Positions 9,404 through 17,896 of a stretch of DNA of 26,206 nucleotides are shown here, in pieces. Source of the stretch: Eubacterium sp. UBA4343. GTDB lineage: Bacteria; Bacillota; Clostridia; Lachnospirales; Lachnospiraceae. A program made the position numbers and the translations under genes. The notes under the pieces are model-generated. The model was not told the DNA's origin and ran no database searches. It was given only the letters and a program-made list of their open reading frames with translations. The DNA lies in assembly GCA_002394235.1 (NCBI GenBank), contig DGTF01000069.1, positions 1-26,206 on the forward strand, given 5' to 3'. Within the stretch, counting starts at the first letter, position 1; the number at the start of each line of letters is the position of its first letter.

Positions 9404-10798
9404 ATGGCAGTAGAATATCGCACAATTCAGGAAGTTGCCGGTCCTCTGATGCTGGTAAAGGGTGTCAAAGGCGTAAAATACAACGAAATGGGCGAAATCA
9501 TCCTTGCGGACGGAGAAACGCGGAGATGCCGTGTTCTGGAGGTGGACGGCCCGAACGTACTGGTACAGCTCTTTGAGAATTCAACCGGAATCAATCTCTC
9601 GAACAGCAAGGTGCGATTCCTCGGAAGATCAATGGAACTCGGTGTTTCTGAAGATATGCTTGGAAGAGTATTTGACGGGATGGGCCGCACCATCGATGAC
9701 GGTCCTGAGATTCTGCCCGACAGGCGGATGGATATCAACGGGCTTCCCATGAACCCGGCAGCGCGCGCCTATCCGTCGGAATTCATACAGACCGGTGTGT
9801 CTGCCATCGACGGACTGAACACGCTGGTAAGAGGCCAGAAGCTTCCTATTTTCTCCGCCTCCGGTCTTCCGCATTCGCAGCTTGCCGCCCAGATTGCCAG
9901 ACAGGCTAAGGTCCGCGGAACCGACGAACCGTTTGCTGTTGTTTTCGCTGCAATGGGAATTACCTTTGAGGAGGCGCATTTTTTCGAAGAATCCTTTCGG
10001 GAAACAGGTGCCATTGACCGGACCGTCCTGTTCATCAATCTCGCGAACGATCCCGCGGTAGAACGAATTTCCACACCGCGGATGGCTCTCACGGCGGCGG
10101 AATACCTTGCCTTTGAAAAAGACATGCATGTCCTCGTGATCATGACCGATATCACAAACTACGCGGATGCGCTGCGTGAGGTGTCTGCGGCGAGAAAGGA
10201 GGTTCCGGGACGCCGCGGGTATCCCGGCTATATGTACACCGATCTCGCCCAGCTTTACGAGCGCGCCGGACGTCAGAGAGGAAAGAACGGATCCATCACT
10301 CTGATTCCGATCCTGACCATGCCGGAGGATGACAAGACACATCCTATTCCTGACCTCACGGGATATATCACGGAGGGTCAGATCATCCTGTCCAGGGAGC
10401 TGTACCGGAAAGGCATCAAACCTCCCGTTGACGTTCTCCCGTCCCTGTCCCGTCTGAAGGACAAGGGAATCGGAGAGGGAAAGACCCGAGGGGATCACGC
10501 CGCCGTCATGAACCAGCTGTTCGCCGCCTATGCGCGCGGTAAGGACGCCAAAGAGCTGATGACCATTCTCGGAGCGGCAGCGCTCACGGATATTGATCTG
10601 CTCTACGCACAATTTGCGGATGCGTTTGAAAAGCAATATGTATCCCAGGGATACACCACAAACCGCAGCATTGAGGAGACGCTTGAAATTGGCTGGAAGC
10701 TGCTTCGCCTGCTCCCGAGATCCGAGCTGAAGCGGATTCCCGACGCTGTGCTTGACAAGTACTACACAGATGAAACAGAACCCGAAAGCCATACCTGA
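9404..10798 (+). CDS. ntpB: V-type ATPase regulatory subunit B
   Basis: This 464-residue non-catalytic partner of A forms the alternating head. It has the homologous barrel ([16 protein letters not shown]) and nucleotide-binding fold but, as usual for B, no Walker A loop; the equivalent stretch reads [36 protein letters not shown] and [20 protein letters not shown] are typical of B. I place the start at the ATG at 9404, 10 nt after AGGAGG; a GTG at 9395 lies only 1 nt after that site and would overlap the A stop. The C-terminal tail (DETEPESHT) is acidic and slightly longer than in some homologues. Confidence 0.96.
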   Translation: MAVEYRTIQEVAGPLMLVKGVKGVKYNEMGEIILADGETRRCRVLEVDGPNVLVQLFENSTGINLSNSKVRFLGRSMELGVSEDMLGRVFDGMGRTIDDGPEILPDRRMDINGLPMNPAARAYPSEFIQTGVSAIDGLNTLVRGQKLPIFSASGLPHSQLAAQIARQAKVRGTDEPFAVVFAAMGITFEEAHFFEESFRETGAIDRTVLFINLANDPAVERISTPRMALTAAEYLAFEKDMHVLVIMTDITNYADALREVSAARKEVPGRRGYPGYMYTDLAQLYERAGRQRGKNGSITLIPILTMPEDDKTHPIPDLTGYITEGQIILSRELYRKGIKPPVDVLPSLSRLKDKGIGEGKTRGDHAAVMNQLFAAYARGKDAKELMTILGAAALTDIDLLYAQFADAFEKQYVSQGYTTNRSIEETLEIGWKLLRLLPRSELKRIPDAVLDKYYTDETEPESHT

Positions 10799-10916
10799 CA
10801 GATACTGCCTGGCCGAAACGGATCCCCGACGCGGAACCTGACGGGCGCCTGCGGCTGGCGGAGAACAGTTTCTGGCCCGCCGCCGTTCGAATATTAATCT
10901 GAGAGGAGGATGCGGA

Positions 10917-11570
10917 TTGTCCGGAGCACATGTAAATCCAACAAGAATGGAGCTGACCCGCCTGAAGAAGAAGCTGGTGACTGCAACGAAGGGACACCGT
11001 CTCCTGAAGGATAAACGGGATGAACTGATGCGTCAGTTTCTTGACCTGGTCCGCGAGGACATGGATCTTCGCATAAAGGTGGAAAAAGGCATCCGAAACG
11101 CAAATGCCGAATTTGTTCTGGCGAAGGCCGGTATGTCCGAACAGACACTCCGTACAGCCATGCTGGTTCCGCGTCAGGAGGTTTTTCTCGAAGAAACCAC
11201 CAGAAATGTCATGAGTGTAAGCCTTCCGGTTTTCCGTCCCCGTACACGCACCGCCGATCAGAACGACATCTTCTCCTACGGATTTGCTTATACCTCCAGT
11301 GACCTGGACGGAGCCGTGCAGTCGCTTTCTGATATACTGCCGGACATGCTGCGCCTTGCGGAGGTTGAAAAATCCTGTCAGTTGATGGCATCGGAGATCG
11401 AAAAGACACGGCGGAGAGTGAACGCTCTGGAGCATGTGATTATCCCGGAAACCAGAGAGGGGATCCGGTACATTACGATGAAACTCGACGAGAACGAGAG
11501 GAGCACGCAGGTCCGCCTGATGAAGGTTAAGGACATGATGCTCGAGGAAGCACATCATTACGAAAAATAA
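10917..11570 (+). CDS. ntpD: V-type ATPase subunit D (central rotor shaft), TTG start
   Basis: This 217-residue subunit forms a long antiparallel coiled coil that turns inside the A3B3 head. MSGAHVNPTRMELTRLKKKL is the standard family opening and both coil arms are evident (residues 8-70 and 145-200). The start is TTG at 10917, seven nt after a perfect AGGAGG; an ATG at 10910 is in another frame and overlaps that site. The gap of 118 nt after the B gene is unusually long for this operon. The gene ends the operon, 27 nt before a terminator stem. Confidence 0.93.
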   Translation: MSGAHVNPTRMELTRLKKKLVTATKGHRLLKDKRDELMRQFLDLVREDMDLRIKVEKGIRNANAEFVLAKAGMSEQTLRTAMLVPRQEVFLEETTRNVMSVSLPVFRPRTRTADQNDIFSYGFAYTSSDLDGAVQSLSDILPDMLRLAEVEKSCQLMASEIEKTRRRVNALEHVIIPETREGIRYITMKLDENERSTQVRLMKVKDMMLEEAHHYEK

Positions 11571-11597
11571 GAAAGCAAAAGATTTTGACGATATTTC

Positions 11598-11635
11598 AGA
11601 CAGGCCGCCCGGCGACAAGGGAGCCTGTCTTTTTT
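11598..11635 (+). terminator. Intrinsic terminator of the V-ATPase operon
   Basis: AGACAGGC at 11598-11605 pairs with GCCTGTCT at 11623-11630, followed by a T-run to 11635. The loop of 17 nt is long and contains a further possible CGCC-type pairing. It lies 27 nt after the D subunit stop. Confidence 0.85.
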
Positions 11636-11648
11636 ACGCGAACAGTGA

Positions 11649-11681
11649 GCCGCAGCCGAATGCGAAGTATTCGTGTGCGGC
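11649..11681. repeat. Two-part hairpin downstream of the V-ATPase terminator
   Basis: GCCGCA/TGCGGC (11649-11654 with 11676-11681) and CGAAT/ATTCG (11657-11661 with 11669-11673) form one stem with a 2x2 internal loop and a 7-nt loop. It is directly preceded by CGAACAGTGAG, a string repeated after the rnf terminator. It looks like part of a dispersed intergenic repeat. Confidence 0.5.
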
Positions 11682-11695
11682 GAGCGTCGCGATAG

Positions 11696-11728
11696 CGAGA
11701 TAAAACTCGCGCAGCGTGTTTTATCTCG
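11696..11728. repeat. Perfect 11-bp inverted repeat between ntp and rnf operons
   Basis: CGAGATAAAAC at 11696-11706 and GTTTTATCTCG at 11718-11728 are exact reverse complements with an 11-nt loop. On either strand the stem ends in a run of T or A inside the stem rather than after it, so terminator function is uncertain. With the neighbouring hairpin it makes up a structured spacer of about 80 nt. Confidence 0.55.
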
Positions 11729-11833
11729 TTTGATCCCGGAAAATTTCAATATAACGGGCTTCCGCTATGCATTTTTTTTGAAACATATATCGATTTAGCA
11801 GGAAATTGAATGTCACTTTTCGAAACGGTGTAT

Positions 11834-11839
11834 TATAAT
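11834..11839 (+). promoter_or_regulatory. -10 box of the rnf operon promoter
   Basis: A perfect TATAAT lies 40 nt before the rnfC start, giving a leader of roughly 30 nt. The -35 match is poor: TGTCAC at 17 bp, with TTGAAT further off at 22 bp. An activator or an upstream AT-rich region may compensate. This separates rnf transcription from the terminated V-ATPase operon. Confidence 0.55.
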
Positions 11840-11878
11840 ATCTATGTTATTTGTAAGCAAAGGAAGGAGGATGGGTAG

Positions 11879-13201
11879 ATGGGATTATTTACCTTTAAGG
11901 GTGGCGTTCATCCGTATGAAGGCAAGGAATTGTCAGCGGAGAAACCGGTTGAAGCCATAAAACCCGGAAAAGAATTAGTCTATCTGCTGTCACAGCACAT
12001 TGGTGCTCCGGCGAAACCGATCGTTGCAAAGGGAGACCGGGTTCTTGTCGGGCAGAAAATCGCCGAGGCAGGCGGCTTTGTCTCTGCTCCGATTCATGCA
12101 TCCGTATCTGGTACGGTAAGCAGAATCGAAAAGAGGAAGAATGCCACCGGCGGTTATGTCGATGCTATCGTCATCGAAAATGATGATCTGTATGAAAGCG
12201 TCAGCTTTGAGGAGGCTGACCCGGAAGCTTTGTCCAGGGAGGAAATCCTGAACAGAATCCGGGAGGGAGGAGTCGTCGGGATGGGCGGCGCAGGCTTCCC
12301 GACAGCCGTTAAGCTCTCTCCGAAGGATCCGTCTGTCGTGGATCATATCCTGGTGAACGGTTCGGAATGTGAGCCTTACCTGACCTCGGATTACAGATGC
12401 ATGCTCGAGTTCCCGGAGAAAATCGTCGGCGGACTGGAGATCATTCTGAAGCTGTTCAAGCCGGAATGCAAGGGAGTCATCTGCATTGAGGACAACAAGC
12501 CGAAGGCAATAGAGGTCATGCGAAAGGCAGCAGCGGGCAAAAGCCGGATCAGCGTTGCCGTCATGAAGACAAAATATCCGGAGGGAGCGGAGCGATGCCT
12601 GATCAACGCGATTACAGGCCGCTATGTCAATTCCAGAATGCTCCCGGCAGACGCCGGATGTGTCGTCGATAACATCGATACCGTTATTGCTGTGTATGAG
12701 GCGGTAAAATACGGAAGGCCTGTCATCGACCGCGTCTTCACCGTCTCTGGCGATGCACCTGTGAATCCGAGGAATTTCCGTGTTCCTGTCGGCATGAATT
12801 ACGCGGAAATCATTGAGGCGGAGGGCGGTTTCAAGTCCACGCCCGAAAAGGTAATTTCCGGCGGTCCCATGATGGGATTCGCTCTCTACGACCTGAACAT
12901 CCCAGTTACGAAGACCTCAGGCGCGATTACCGCTTTCCTGCAGGATGAGGTTTCGCGTTCGACGCCTTCCGCCTGTATCAACTGCGGCCGCTGTGTAAAG
13001 GGCTGTCCCGCAAGACTGCTTCCCTGCAGGCTGGCAGACTTTGCGGAGCATAATGACGCAAAATCCTTTGAAGAATACTACGGACTGGAATGTGTGAACT
13101 GTGGTTCCTGCAGCTATTCCTGCCCGGCAAAGCGCCCGCTTGCCGCGGAGATCAATATGATGCGCCAGACGGTACTTGCCAATAAAAGGAAGAAAAAATG
13201 A
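11879..13201 (+). CDS. rnfC: Rnf complex subunit RnfC
   Basis: This 440-residue peripheral subunit is the NAD(H) and FMN site of the ferredoxin:NAD+ oxidoreductase (Rnf). An N-terminal barrel-like domain (PIHASVSGTV at 71-80) is followed by the flavin/nucleotide loop GMGGAGFPT at 134-142. Two [4Fe-4S] motifs close the protein: C366, C369, C372, C376 and C405, C408, C411, C415. Length fits clostridial RnfC. The ATG follows GGAGG by 8 nt. It leads the C-D-G-E-A-B operon and ends 15 nt before rnfD. Confidence 0.96.
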   Translation: MGLFTFKGGVHPYEGKELSAEKPVEAIKPGKELVYLLSQHIGAPAKPIVAKGDRVLVGQKIAEAGGFVSAPIHASVSGTVSRIEKRKNATGGYVDAIVIENDDLYESVSFEEADPEALSREEILNRIREGGVVGMGGAGFPTAVKLSPKDPSVVDHILVNGSECEPYLTSDYRCMLEFPEKIVGGLEIILKLFKPECKGVICIEDNKPKAIEVMRKAAAGKSRISVAVMKTKYPEGAERCLINAITGRYVNSRMLPADAGCVVDNIDTVIAVYEAVKYGRPVIDRVFTVSGDAPVNPRNFRVPVGMNYAEIIEAEGGFKSTPEKVISGGPMMGFALYDLNIPVTKTSGAITAFLQDEVSRSTPSACINCGRCVKGCPARLLPCRLADFAEHNDAKSFEEYYGLECVNCGSCSYSCPAKRPLAAEINMMRQTVLANKRKKK

Positions 13202-13216
13202 GGGAGGTTCAGGAGA

Positions 13217-14224
13217 ATGAATGAAAAATATCAGGTTTCTGTCTCACCTCATGTAAGAGACAGTATTTCTACACAGAAGATCATGCTTTTCGTGATCATT
13301 GCACTGCTCCCCGCAAGCATCGTGGGAGTCCTGAATTTCGGGCCGTATGCCCTGCTGATTCTGTGCCTTTCCGTGGCGTCCTCGGTCGCTGCCGAGTACT
13401 GCTACGAACGGATCCTGAAGAAACCTGTCACCACCGGAGATCTCTCCGCAGTCGTCACCGGGCTTCTGATCGGTATGAATATGCCGCCGCAGATTCCGTG
13501 GTGGATCCCGGTCATCGGATCAGTATTCGCGATTATTGTTGTAAAGCAGGTTTTCGGAGGACTTGGACAGAACTTCATGAATCCTGCACTCGGAGCCAGA
13601 TGCTTTCTTCTCATTTCCTTCTCCAGTGAAATGACGAACTATGAAGCCGGTCACGGAATCACCTCGCTGGTGACAAAGGTGGTTTCCACCACGGACGCGC
13701 TCTCCGGAGCAACCCCGCTTGCGTACCTCAAGACCGGCGCTCATTTTGATCTCGGCGCACTTTTCCTGGGAAATGTTCAGGGTGTCATCGGTGAGACCTC
13801 CGCAATTGCCCTTCTCGCCGGAGGAATTTTCCTTCTGGTGATGCAGATCATTGACTGGAAGATTCCGGTCATCTATCTGGGCAGCTTTGCAGTTCTGGTG
13901 CTGATTACAGCGGCAGCCAGAGGCTACAGCAATCCGCTTGAATTCACTGCGGAAGAGCTCTGCGCCGGAGGCATTATGCTTGGCGCATGGTTTATGGCGA
14001 CGGATTATGTCACATCCCCGATCACGCCGAAGGGTCAGGCAATTTACGCGGTGTTCCTTGGTGTCATGACCTGGCTCTATCGCATGATCGGCAACAGCTC
14101 TGAGGGTGTCTCCTACGCAATCATCCTCGCAAACTGCATTGTTCCGCTCATTGAGCGTTATACACGTCCGAGAGCCTTCGGCATCCAGAAAGACAAGAAA
14201 CAGAAGGAGGCGGGAAAGGCATGA
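13217..14224 (+). CDS. rnfD: Rnf complex subunit RnfD, flavinylated membrane protein
   Basis: This 335-residue integral membrane subunit (about nine or ten helices) is homologous to NqrB. The covalent FMN site is LSGATPLAYL with T166 as the acceptor, the substrate motif of ApbE, which is encoded further on in this window. NFMNPALGARCFLL and the late segment MATDYVTSPITPKGQ are conserved family stretches. It starts after GGGAGG. The stop overlaps the rnfG start as ATGA (4 nt), so the two are coupled. Confidence 0.96.
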   Translation: MNEKYQVSVSPHVRDSISTQKIMLFVIIALLPASIVGVLNFGPYALLILCLSVASSVAAEYCYERILKKPVTTGDLSAVVTGLLIGMNMPPQIPWWIPVIGSVFAIIVVKQVFGGLGQNFMNPALGARCFLLISFSSEMTNYEAGHGITSLVTKVVSTTDALSGATPLAYLKTGAHFDLGALFLGNVQGVIGETSAIALLAGGIFLLVMQIIDWKIPVIYLGSFAVLVLITAAARGYSNPLEFTAEELCAGGIMLGAWFMATDYVTSPITPKGQAIYAVFLGVMTWLYRMIGNSSEGVSYAIILANCIVPLIERYTRPRAFGIQKDKKQKEAGKA

Positions 14225-14865
14225 GCAAGAAACAGACATCTGTCGTTCATGACACAATCATCATTACTGTGATCACCGTGGCAGCAGGTCTTCTCCTCGG
14301 CGCTGTACACGGAGTTACTGCGGGACCGATTGCTGCCCAGGAGGCGTCCGAGAAAGCCGCTTCCCAGAAAGAAGTTTTTGAAAACGCGGACAGCTTCAAG
14401 ACCATATCGGATTTTGACCAGAGCGATTTCCAGGCATATCTCGACAAGGCCGGTCTGGACAAGACCTCGGTCAGCGATATCAGTGAAGCCGATGATCAGA
14501 ACGGAAACAAACTCGGATACGTTGTAGATGCGACCAATAACGAGGGCTACGGCGGTGCGATTGAACTGATGGTAGGCGTTACAGCAGATGAATCCGGAAA
14601 CCTTACCATCAACGGCATCTCCTTCCTTTCCATCTCGGAGACCGCCGGCATGGGCATGAAAGCGGAAAATGACGAATTCAAGAACCAGTTCAACAATCTG
14701 AGCCTTGGCGACAACACGGAGATTGAATATACCAAGACCGGAAAAAGTGCGGACAATCAGATCGATGCGATCAGCGGCTGCACAGTAACGACAAACGCTG
14801 TAACCAAGGCCGTCAACGGTGCTCTGGCTGCAGTGGAATATCTGGAGGGAGGCAGTGCATCATGA
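14221..14865 (+). CDS. rnfG: Rnf complex subunit RnfG, flavinylated
   Basis: This 214-residue protein has one N-terminal membrane helix (about 12-35) and an extracytoplasmic FMN-binding domain. The flavin acceptor motif is DAISGCTVTT with T188; the usual alanine before the threonine is a cysteine (C187), a tolerated variant. It shuttles electrons between RnfD and the membrane iron-sulfur site of RnfA/E. Both ends overlap neighbours by 4 nt (rnfD and rnfE). Homologous to NqrC. Confidence 0.95.
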   Translation: MSKKQTSVVHDTIIITVITVAAGLLLGAVHGVTAGPIAAQEASEKAASQKEVFENADSFKTISDFDQSDFQAYLDKAGLDKTSVSDISEADDQNGNKLGYVVDATNNEGYGGAIELMVGVTADESGNLTINGISFLSISETAGMGMKAENDEFKNQFNNLSLGDNTEIEYTKTGKSADNQIDAISGCTVTTNAVTKAVNGALAAVEYLEGGSAS

Positions 14866-15701
14866 AATTGAAGAAAAACTCTCCGGCAGAACGGCTCTGG
14901 AACGGACTGTTCGTCGAAAATCCGGTATTTGTTCTGGTTCTCGGAACCTGCCCGACCCTTGCGACGACGACTTCCGCAATGAACGCGATCGGCATGGGGC
15001 TTTCTACCACCGTGATTCTGGCGCTGTCAAACCTGATTATTTCTGCGCTGCGCAAGATCATTCCCGAGCGGATGCGGATGCCGGCGTATATCGTCGTAAT
15101 AGCTTCCTTTGTAACCATGGTCGACTTCCTGATGGAGGGATTCACACCTGCGCTTTACGCATCACTGGGCATCTATATCCCTCTGATCGTCGTGAACTGC
15201 ATCATCATGGGCCGTGCCGAAGCGTATGCCGGCAAGGAGCCAATGATCCCGTCCTTCTTCGACGGTCTCGGAATGGGAATCGGTTTCACCGTGGCAATTT
15301 TCTGTATTGCCTCGATCCGTGAGATCATCGGTGCCGGCACCTGGTTCGGCATGCAGGTTATGCCTTCCGGATACGTTCCGGTAAATATCTTTGTCCTTGC
15401 TCCCGGCGCATTCCTGGTTTACGCCTTTCTTGTTGCCGTGATGAACAAGCTGAAGATCGGCGCAGGCCGCCGCCCCAAAAAGGACTGGGATCCCACCGAG
15501 AGAATCTGCGGCGACTGTCTGAGCTGCATGAAGCTCGGAATCTGTGACGAAAAGCCCGAGTCCTGTTCCGAAACACCCGCACAGACCATTGCACGCAGCA
15601 AGGGAACCGTCGCGGATGCAATTGCGGCACCTGCCGGCGAAAAGTCTGCCGCACAGACGGCAGCTCCCTCATCTGAGAAAAAGGAGGCGACTAAGTCATG
15701 A
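14862..15701 (+). CDS. rnfE: Rnf complex subunit RnfE with cysteine-rich C-terminal tail
   Basis: This membrane subunit, homologous to NqrD, has six helices in residues 20-197. C30 (VLGTCPTLATTTSAMN) and C113 (VVNCIIMG) match the cysteines that, with those of RnfA, hold the [2Fe-2S] cluster inside the membrane. At 279 residues it is about 60-80 longer than many RnfE. The extra tail holds five cysteines (C216, C219, C222, C228, C235) and then an alanine-, serine- and lysine-rich linker to the end. Overlaps of 4 nt link it to rnfG and rnfA. Confidence 0.94.
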   Translation: MKLKKNSPAERLWNGLFVENPVFVLVLGTCPTLATTTSAMNAIGMGLSTTVILALSNLIISALRKIIPERMRMPAYIVVIASFVTMVDFLMEGFTPALYASLGIYIPLIVVNCIIMGRAEAYAGKEPMIPSFFDGLGMGIGFTVAIFCIASIREIIGAGTWFGMQVMPSGYVPVNIFVLAPGAFLVYAFLVAVMNKLKIGAGRRPKKDWDPTERICGDCLSCMKLGICDEKPESCSETPAQTIARSKGTVADAIAAPAGEKSAAQTAAPSSEKKEATKS

Positions 15702-16270
15702 CATTACTTCTGCTGGCTGTAAATGCCTGCCTGATCAATAACGTCGTCCTCAGCCAGTTCCTCGGCATCTGTTCGTTCCTTGGCGTGTCCAAGAAGCCCG
15801 ATACCGCGGCCGGCATGGGAATGGCGCTGACCTTCGTACTGACTCTTTCCAGTCTCGTCTGCGGAATTCTGTACCATTTTCTTCTGATTCCCTTCGGGCT
15901 GGAATATCTGAAGACCATTGTATTTATACTGATTGTTGCGGCCCTGGTTCAGTTCGTGGAGATGTTCCTGAAAAAATTCGCAAAGGCACTCTATGACGCA
16001 CTCGGAATTTATCTTCCGCTGATTACCACAAACTGTGCGGTACTGGGAGTCGCGCTGATCAACGTGCAGAAGGATTACAGCATCCTCACTGGTACCGTTT
16101 ACGGCTTTGCCACAGCGATCGGCTACACGATTGCAATCATTATTCTCGCAAATATTCGTGATAAGATGGTAAACAACGATGTTCCCGAATCCTTCCGTGG
16201 ATTCCCGATCGTAATGATTACTGCCGCTCTGATGTCGATCGCATTCTTCGGATTCTCGGCACTGAAGTAA
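15698..16270 (+). CDS. rnfA: Rnf complex subunit RnfA
   Basis: This 190-residue, six-helix membrane subunit, homologous to NqrE, is the inverted-topology partner of RnfE. NNVVLSQFLGICSFLGVSKK holds C25 and ITTNCAVLGVAL holds C113, the two ligands it gives to the shared membrane [2Fe-2S] cluster. Length is standard. It overlaps rnfE by 4 nt and ends 21 nt before rnfB. Confidence 0.97.
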   Translation: MTLLLLAVNACLINNVVLSQFLGICSFLGVSKKPDTAAGMGMALTFVLTLSSLVCGILYHFLLIPFGLEYLKTIVFILIVAALVQFVEMFLKKFAKALYDALGIYLPLITTNCAVLGVALINVQKDYSILTGTVYGFATAIGYTIAIIILANIRDKMVNNDVPESFRGFPIVMITAALMSIAFFGFSALK

Positions 16271-16291
16271 AGCGTAAAGGAGGTTATGGTT

Positions 16292-17083
16292 ATGAGCGTA
16301 AGTACTATACTGGCGGCAACGCTGATGGTCGGCGGCGTCGGTTTATTCGTCGGCATCTTCCTCAGCTTTGCCAGTAAGGTCTTTGCCGTTCCTGTTGATG
16401 AGAAGGAACAGGCAATCGCAGAGGTCCTGCCCGGGGCGAACTGCGGCGGCTGCGGATTTTCGGGTTGCGCCGCTCTGGCGGCTGCAATCGCGTCAGGAAA
16501 CGCGCCTGTCAATTCCTGCGTGGTGGGACAGAAACCCGTTGCCGATAAGATCGCGGAGATCATGGGAACTTCTGCCGGAAGCGATGAGCGGAAGGTCGCC
16601 TTTGTCCGCTGTGTCGGGGACTGCGAGAGAACAACGGAGAACTACGTTTACACGGGACCAAAGTCCTGTAATGTCGTAAAATTTGCACCCACGGGAGGCC
16701 CGAAGTCCTGCCGCTTCGGCTGCACCGGATTCGGCGAGTGCGTCCAGGCGTGTGAATTTGGCGCGCTTTCTATTCAGAAGGGAGTTGCCCATGTGGACGA
16801 GGAGCTCTGCAAGGACTGCAAAAAATGTATGGCTGCCTGCCCGAAGGGACTGATCATAGAGGTTCCGTATCATTACGTATCGCATATCGGATGCGTCAAT
16901 CCGGAGAAGGGAAAGCCGGTCATGAACAACTGCAAGATCGGCTGTATCTCCTGCCAGAAATGTGTGAAGACATGCCCGCAGCAGGCAATCGAGATGGCAG
17001 GCGGATTCCCGGTCATCGATTACGACAAATGCACAAACTGCGGAGAATGCAAGGCAAACTGCCCGCGCAAGTGCATTGTCTGA
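16292..17083 (+). CDS. rnfB: Rnf complex subunit RnfB, multi iron-sulfur ferredoxin acceptor
   Basis: This 263-residue subunit takes electrons from ferredoxin. One N-terminal helix (5-27) anchors it. The 4Fe-4S domain has C51, C54, C59 and C76. A middle group (C107, C111, C126, C140, C144, C150, C154) and three C-terminal ferredoxin-type motifs (C173-C183, C214/218-C228 and C247-C257) follow, consistent with five or six clusters, as in clostridial RnfB. I use the ATG at 16292, 8 nt after AGGAGG, rather than one at 16286 that is only 2 nt from it. It is the last gene of the operon. Confidence 0.96.
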   Translation: MSVSTILAATLMVGGVGLFVGIFLSFASKVFAVPVDEKEQAIAEVLPGANCGGCGFSGCAALAAAIASGNAPVNSCVVGQKPVADKIAEIMGTSAGSDERKVAFVRCVGDCERTTENYVYTGPKSCNVVKFAPTGGPKSCRFGCTGFGECVQACEFGALSIQKGVAHVDEELCKDCKKCMAACPKGLIIEVPYHYVSHIGCVNPEKGKPVMNNCKIGCISCQKCVKTCPQQAIEMAGGFPVIDYDKCTNCGECKANCPRKCIV

Positions 17084-17095
17084 TACGTCCGCTCC

Positions 17096-17193
17096 GGAAT
17101 TTCGAACAGAACCATTGTGCTGCACTGTAAATTTCGGGTAGAATCGTTGCAGTTGTACCGTAAATTTCGCATAGAACCGTTGCAGCTGTAAAT
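17096..17193 (+). repeat. Degenerate 32-33 bp tandem repeat after rnfB
   Basis: Three units begin near 17096 (GGAATTTCG), 17127 (GTAAATTTCG) and 17160 (GTAAATTTCG), each continuing with AGAA(C/T)C(A/G)TTG; a truncated fourth begins at 17188 (GTAAAT). Units two and three are very close; the first is more diverged. The array fills the gap between the rnfB stop and the terminator stem and would be transcribed into the 3' end of the rnf message. It encodes nothing credible. Confidence 0.65.
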
Positions 17194-17217
17194 GTTTGTG
17201 ATATTCAGATATCTTCC

Positions 17218-17249
17218 AGAGGCCGCCGCACATACGGCGGCCTCTTTTT
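17218..17249 (+). terminator. Strong intrinsic terminator of the rnf operon
   Basis: AGAGGCCGCCG at 17218-17228 and CGGCGGCCTCT at 17235-17245 make a perfect eleven-pair stem with a 6-nt loop, followed by T to 17249. Confidence 0.92.
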
Positions 17250-17307
17250 ACCCGAACAGTGAGACACATCAATCCCCCCTGTTCCGGTGAAGACAAGAGG
17301 TTTGTTT

Positions 17308-17865
17308 ATGAACAGAAAAAACTTCGGACGAAATGATTTACTCCTGATTCTCTGCATTTTCACCGCCGCGGTTCTGATGCTTGCCGCATATTCCCGGTAT
17401 ATGAGTCATGCCGATACCCCTATGCTCGAGATCACCGTTGACAACAGAGTATTCGGCACTTACGATCTGAAGCATGACACTGTTATAAAAATTAATGACA
17501 CAAATGTCTGCGAAATCAGAGATGGTGCCGTGCGAATGATCTCTGCAGACTGTCCGGATCAGATCTGCGTCCATTCCGTGCCGATCACCGCGAATGGAGG
17601 CAGCATTGTCTGCCTCCCGAACCGGGTGGTTCTTAAAATTATAAATGCCGATAGTTCCGGCTCTTCGCACGCTTCCCGGAGTACGGGCACCGAAGGCAAA
17701 GACATCTCCTCCGGGCAGGATACCGCCGGCATCCATTCCTCATCCGGTCAGGGAACAGATAAAAACAGCTCTGTATCCGGACAGGAGACCGATCACTCCG
17801 ATTCTTCCACAGAAGATACAGATTCTGAGCCGTCCTCTCCGGAAATTGATACACTGGCAGAATAA
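17308..17865 (+). CDS. NusG-domain-II membrane protein with Ser/Asp-rich tail (EetA-like)
   Basis: This 185-residue protein has an N-terminal membrane helix (about 10-29) and one outward-facing NusG domain II (38-113). The family signature is present as ADCPDQICVHSV and SIVCLPNRVV, with C82, C87 and C102. Residues 115-185 are an unusual Ser/Thr/Asp/Gly-rich spacer without predicted structure. The ATG at 17308 follows AGAGG by 7 nt; a GTG at 17287 has no ribosome binding site. It is paired with a Gx-transporter-family gene 31 nt on, as in the EetA/EetB pair of Listeria extracellular electron transfer. Function itself is unproven. Confidence 0.88.
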   Translation: MNRKNFGRNDLLLILCIFTAAVLMLAAYSRYMSHADTPMLEITVDNRVFGTYDLKHDTVIKINDTNVCEIRDGAVRMISADCPDQICVHSVPITANGGSIVCLPNRVVLKIINADSSGSSHASRSTGTEGKDISSGQDTAGIHSSSGQGTDKNSSVSGQETDHSDSSTEDTDSEPSSPEIDTLAE

Positions 17866-17896
17866 CCACGTCGGGACAAGAAAGGCAGAACGCATC

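Noticed and set aside
9629..10792. Long minus-strand frame (387 codons) opposite the V-ATPase B subunit gene.
   Set aside because: Shadow of a conserved plus-strand gene, without ribosome binding site or recognisable domain.
10584..11618. Minus-strand frame (344 codons) opposite the end of ntpB and all of ntpD.
   Set aside because: Spans two real genes and a gap, begins within the terminator stem and has no coding signature.
17096..17193. The 33-bp repeats as a CRISPR array.
   Set aside because: The units follow one another directly with no unique spacers between them, and no cas gene is present.
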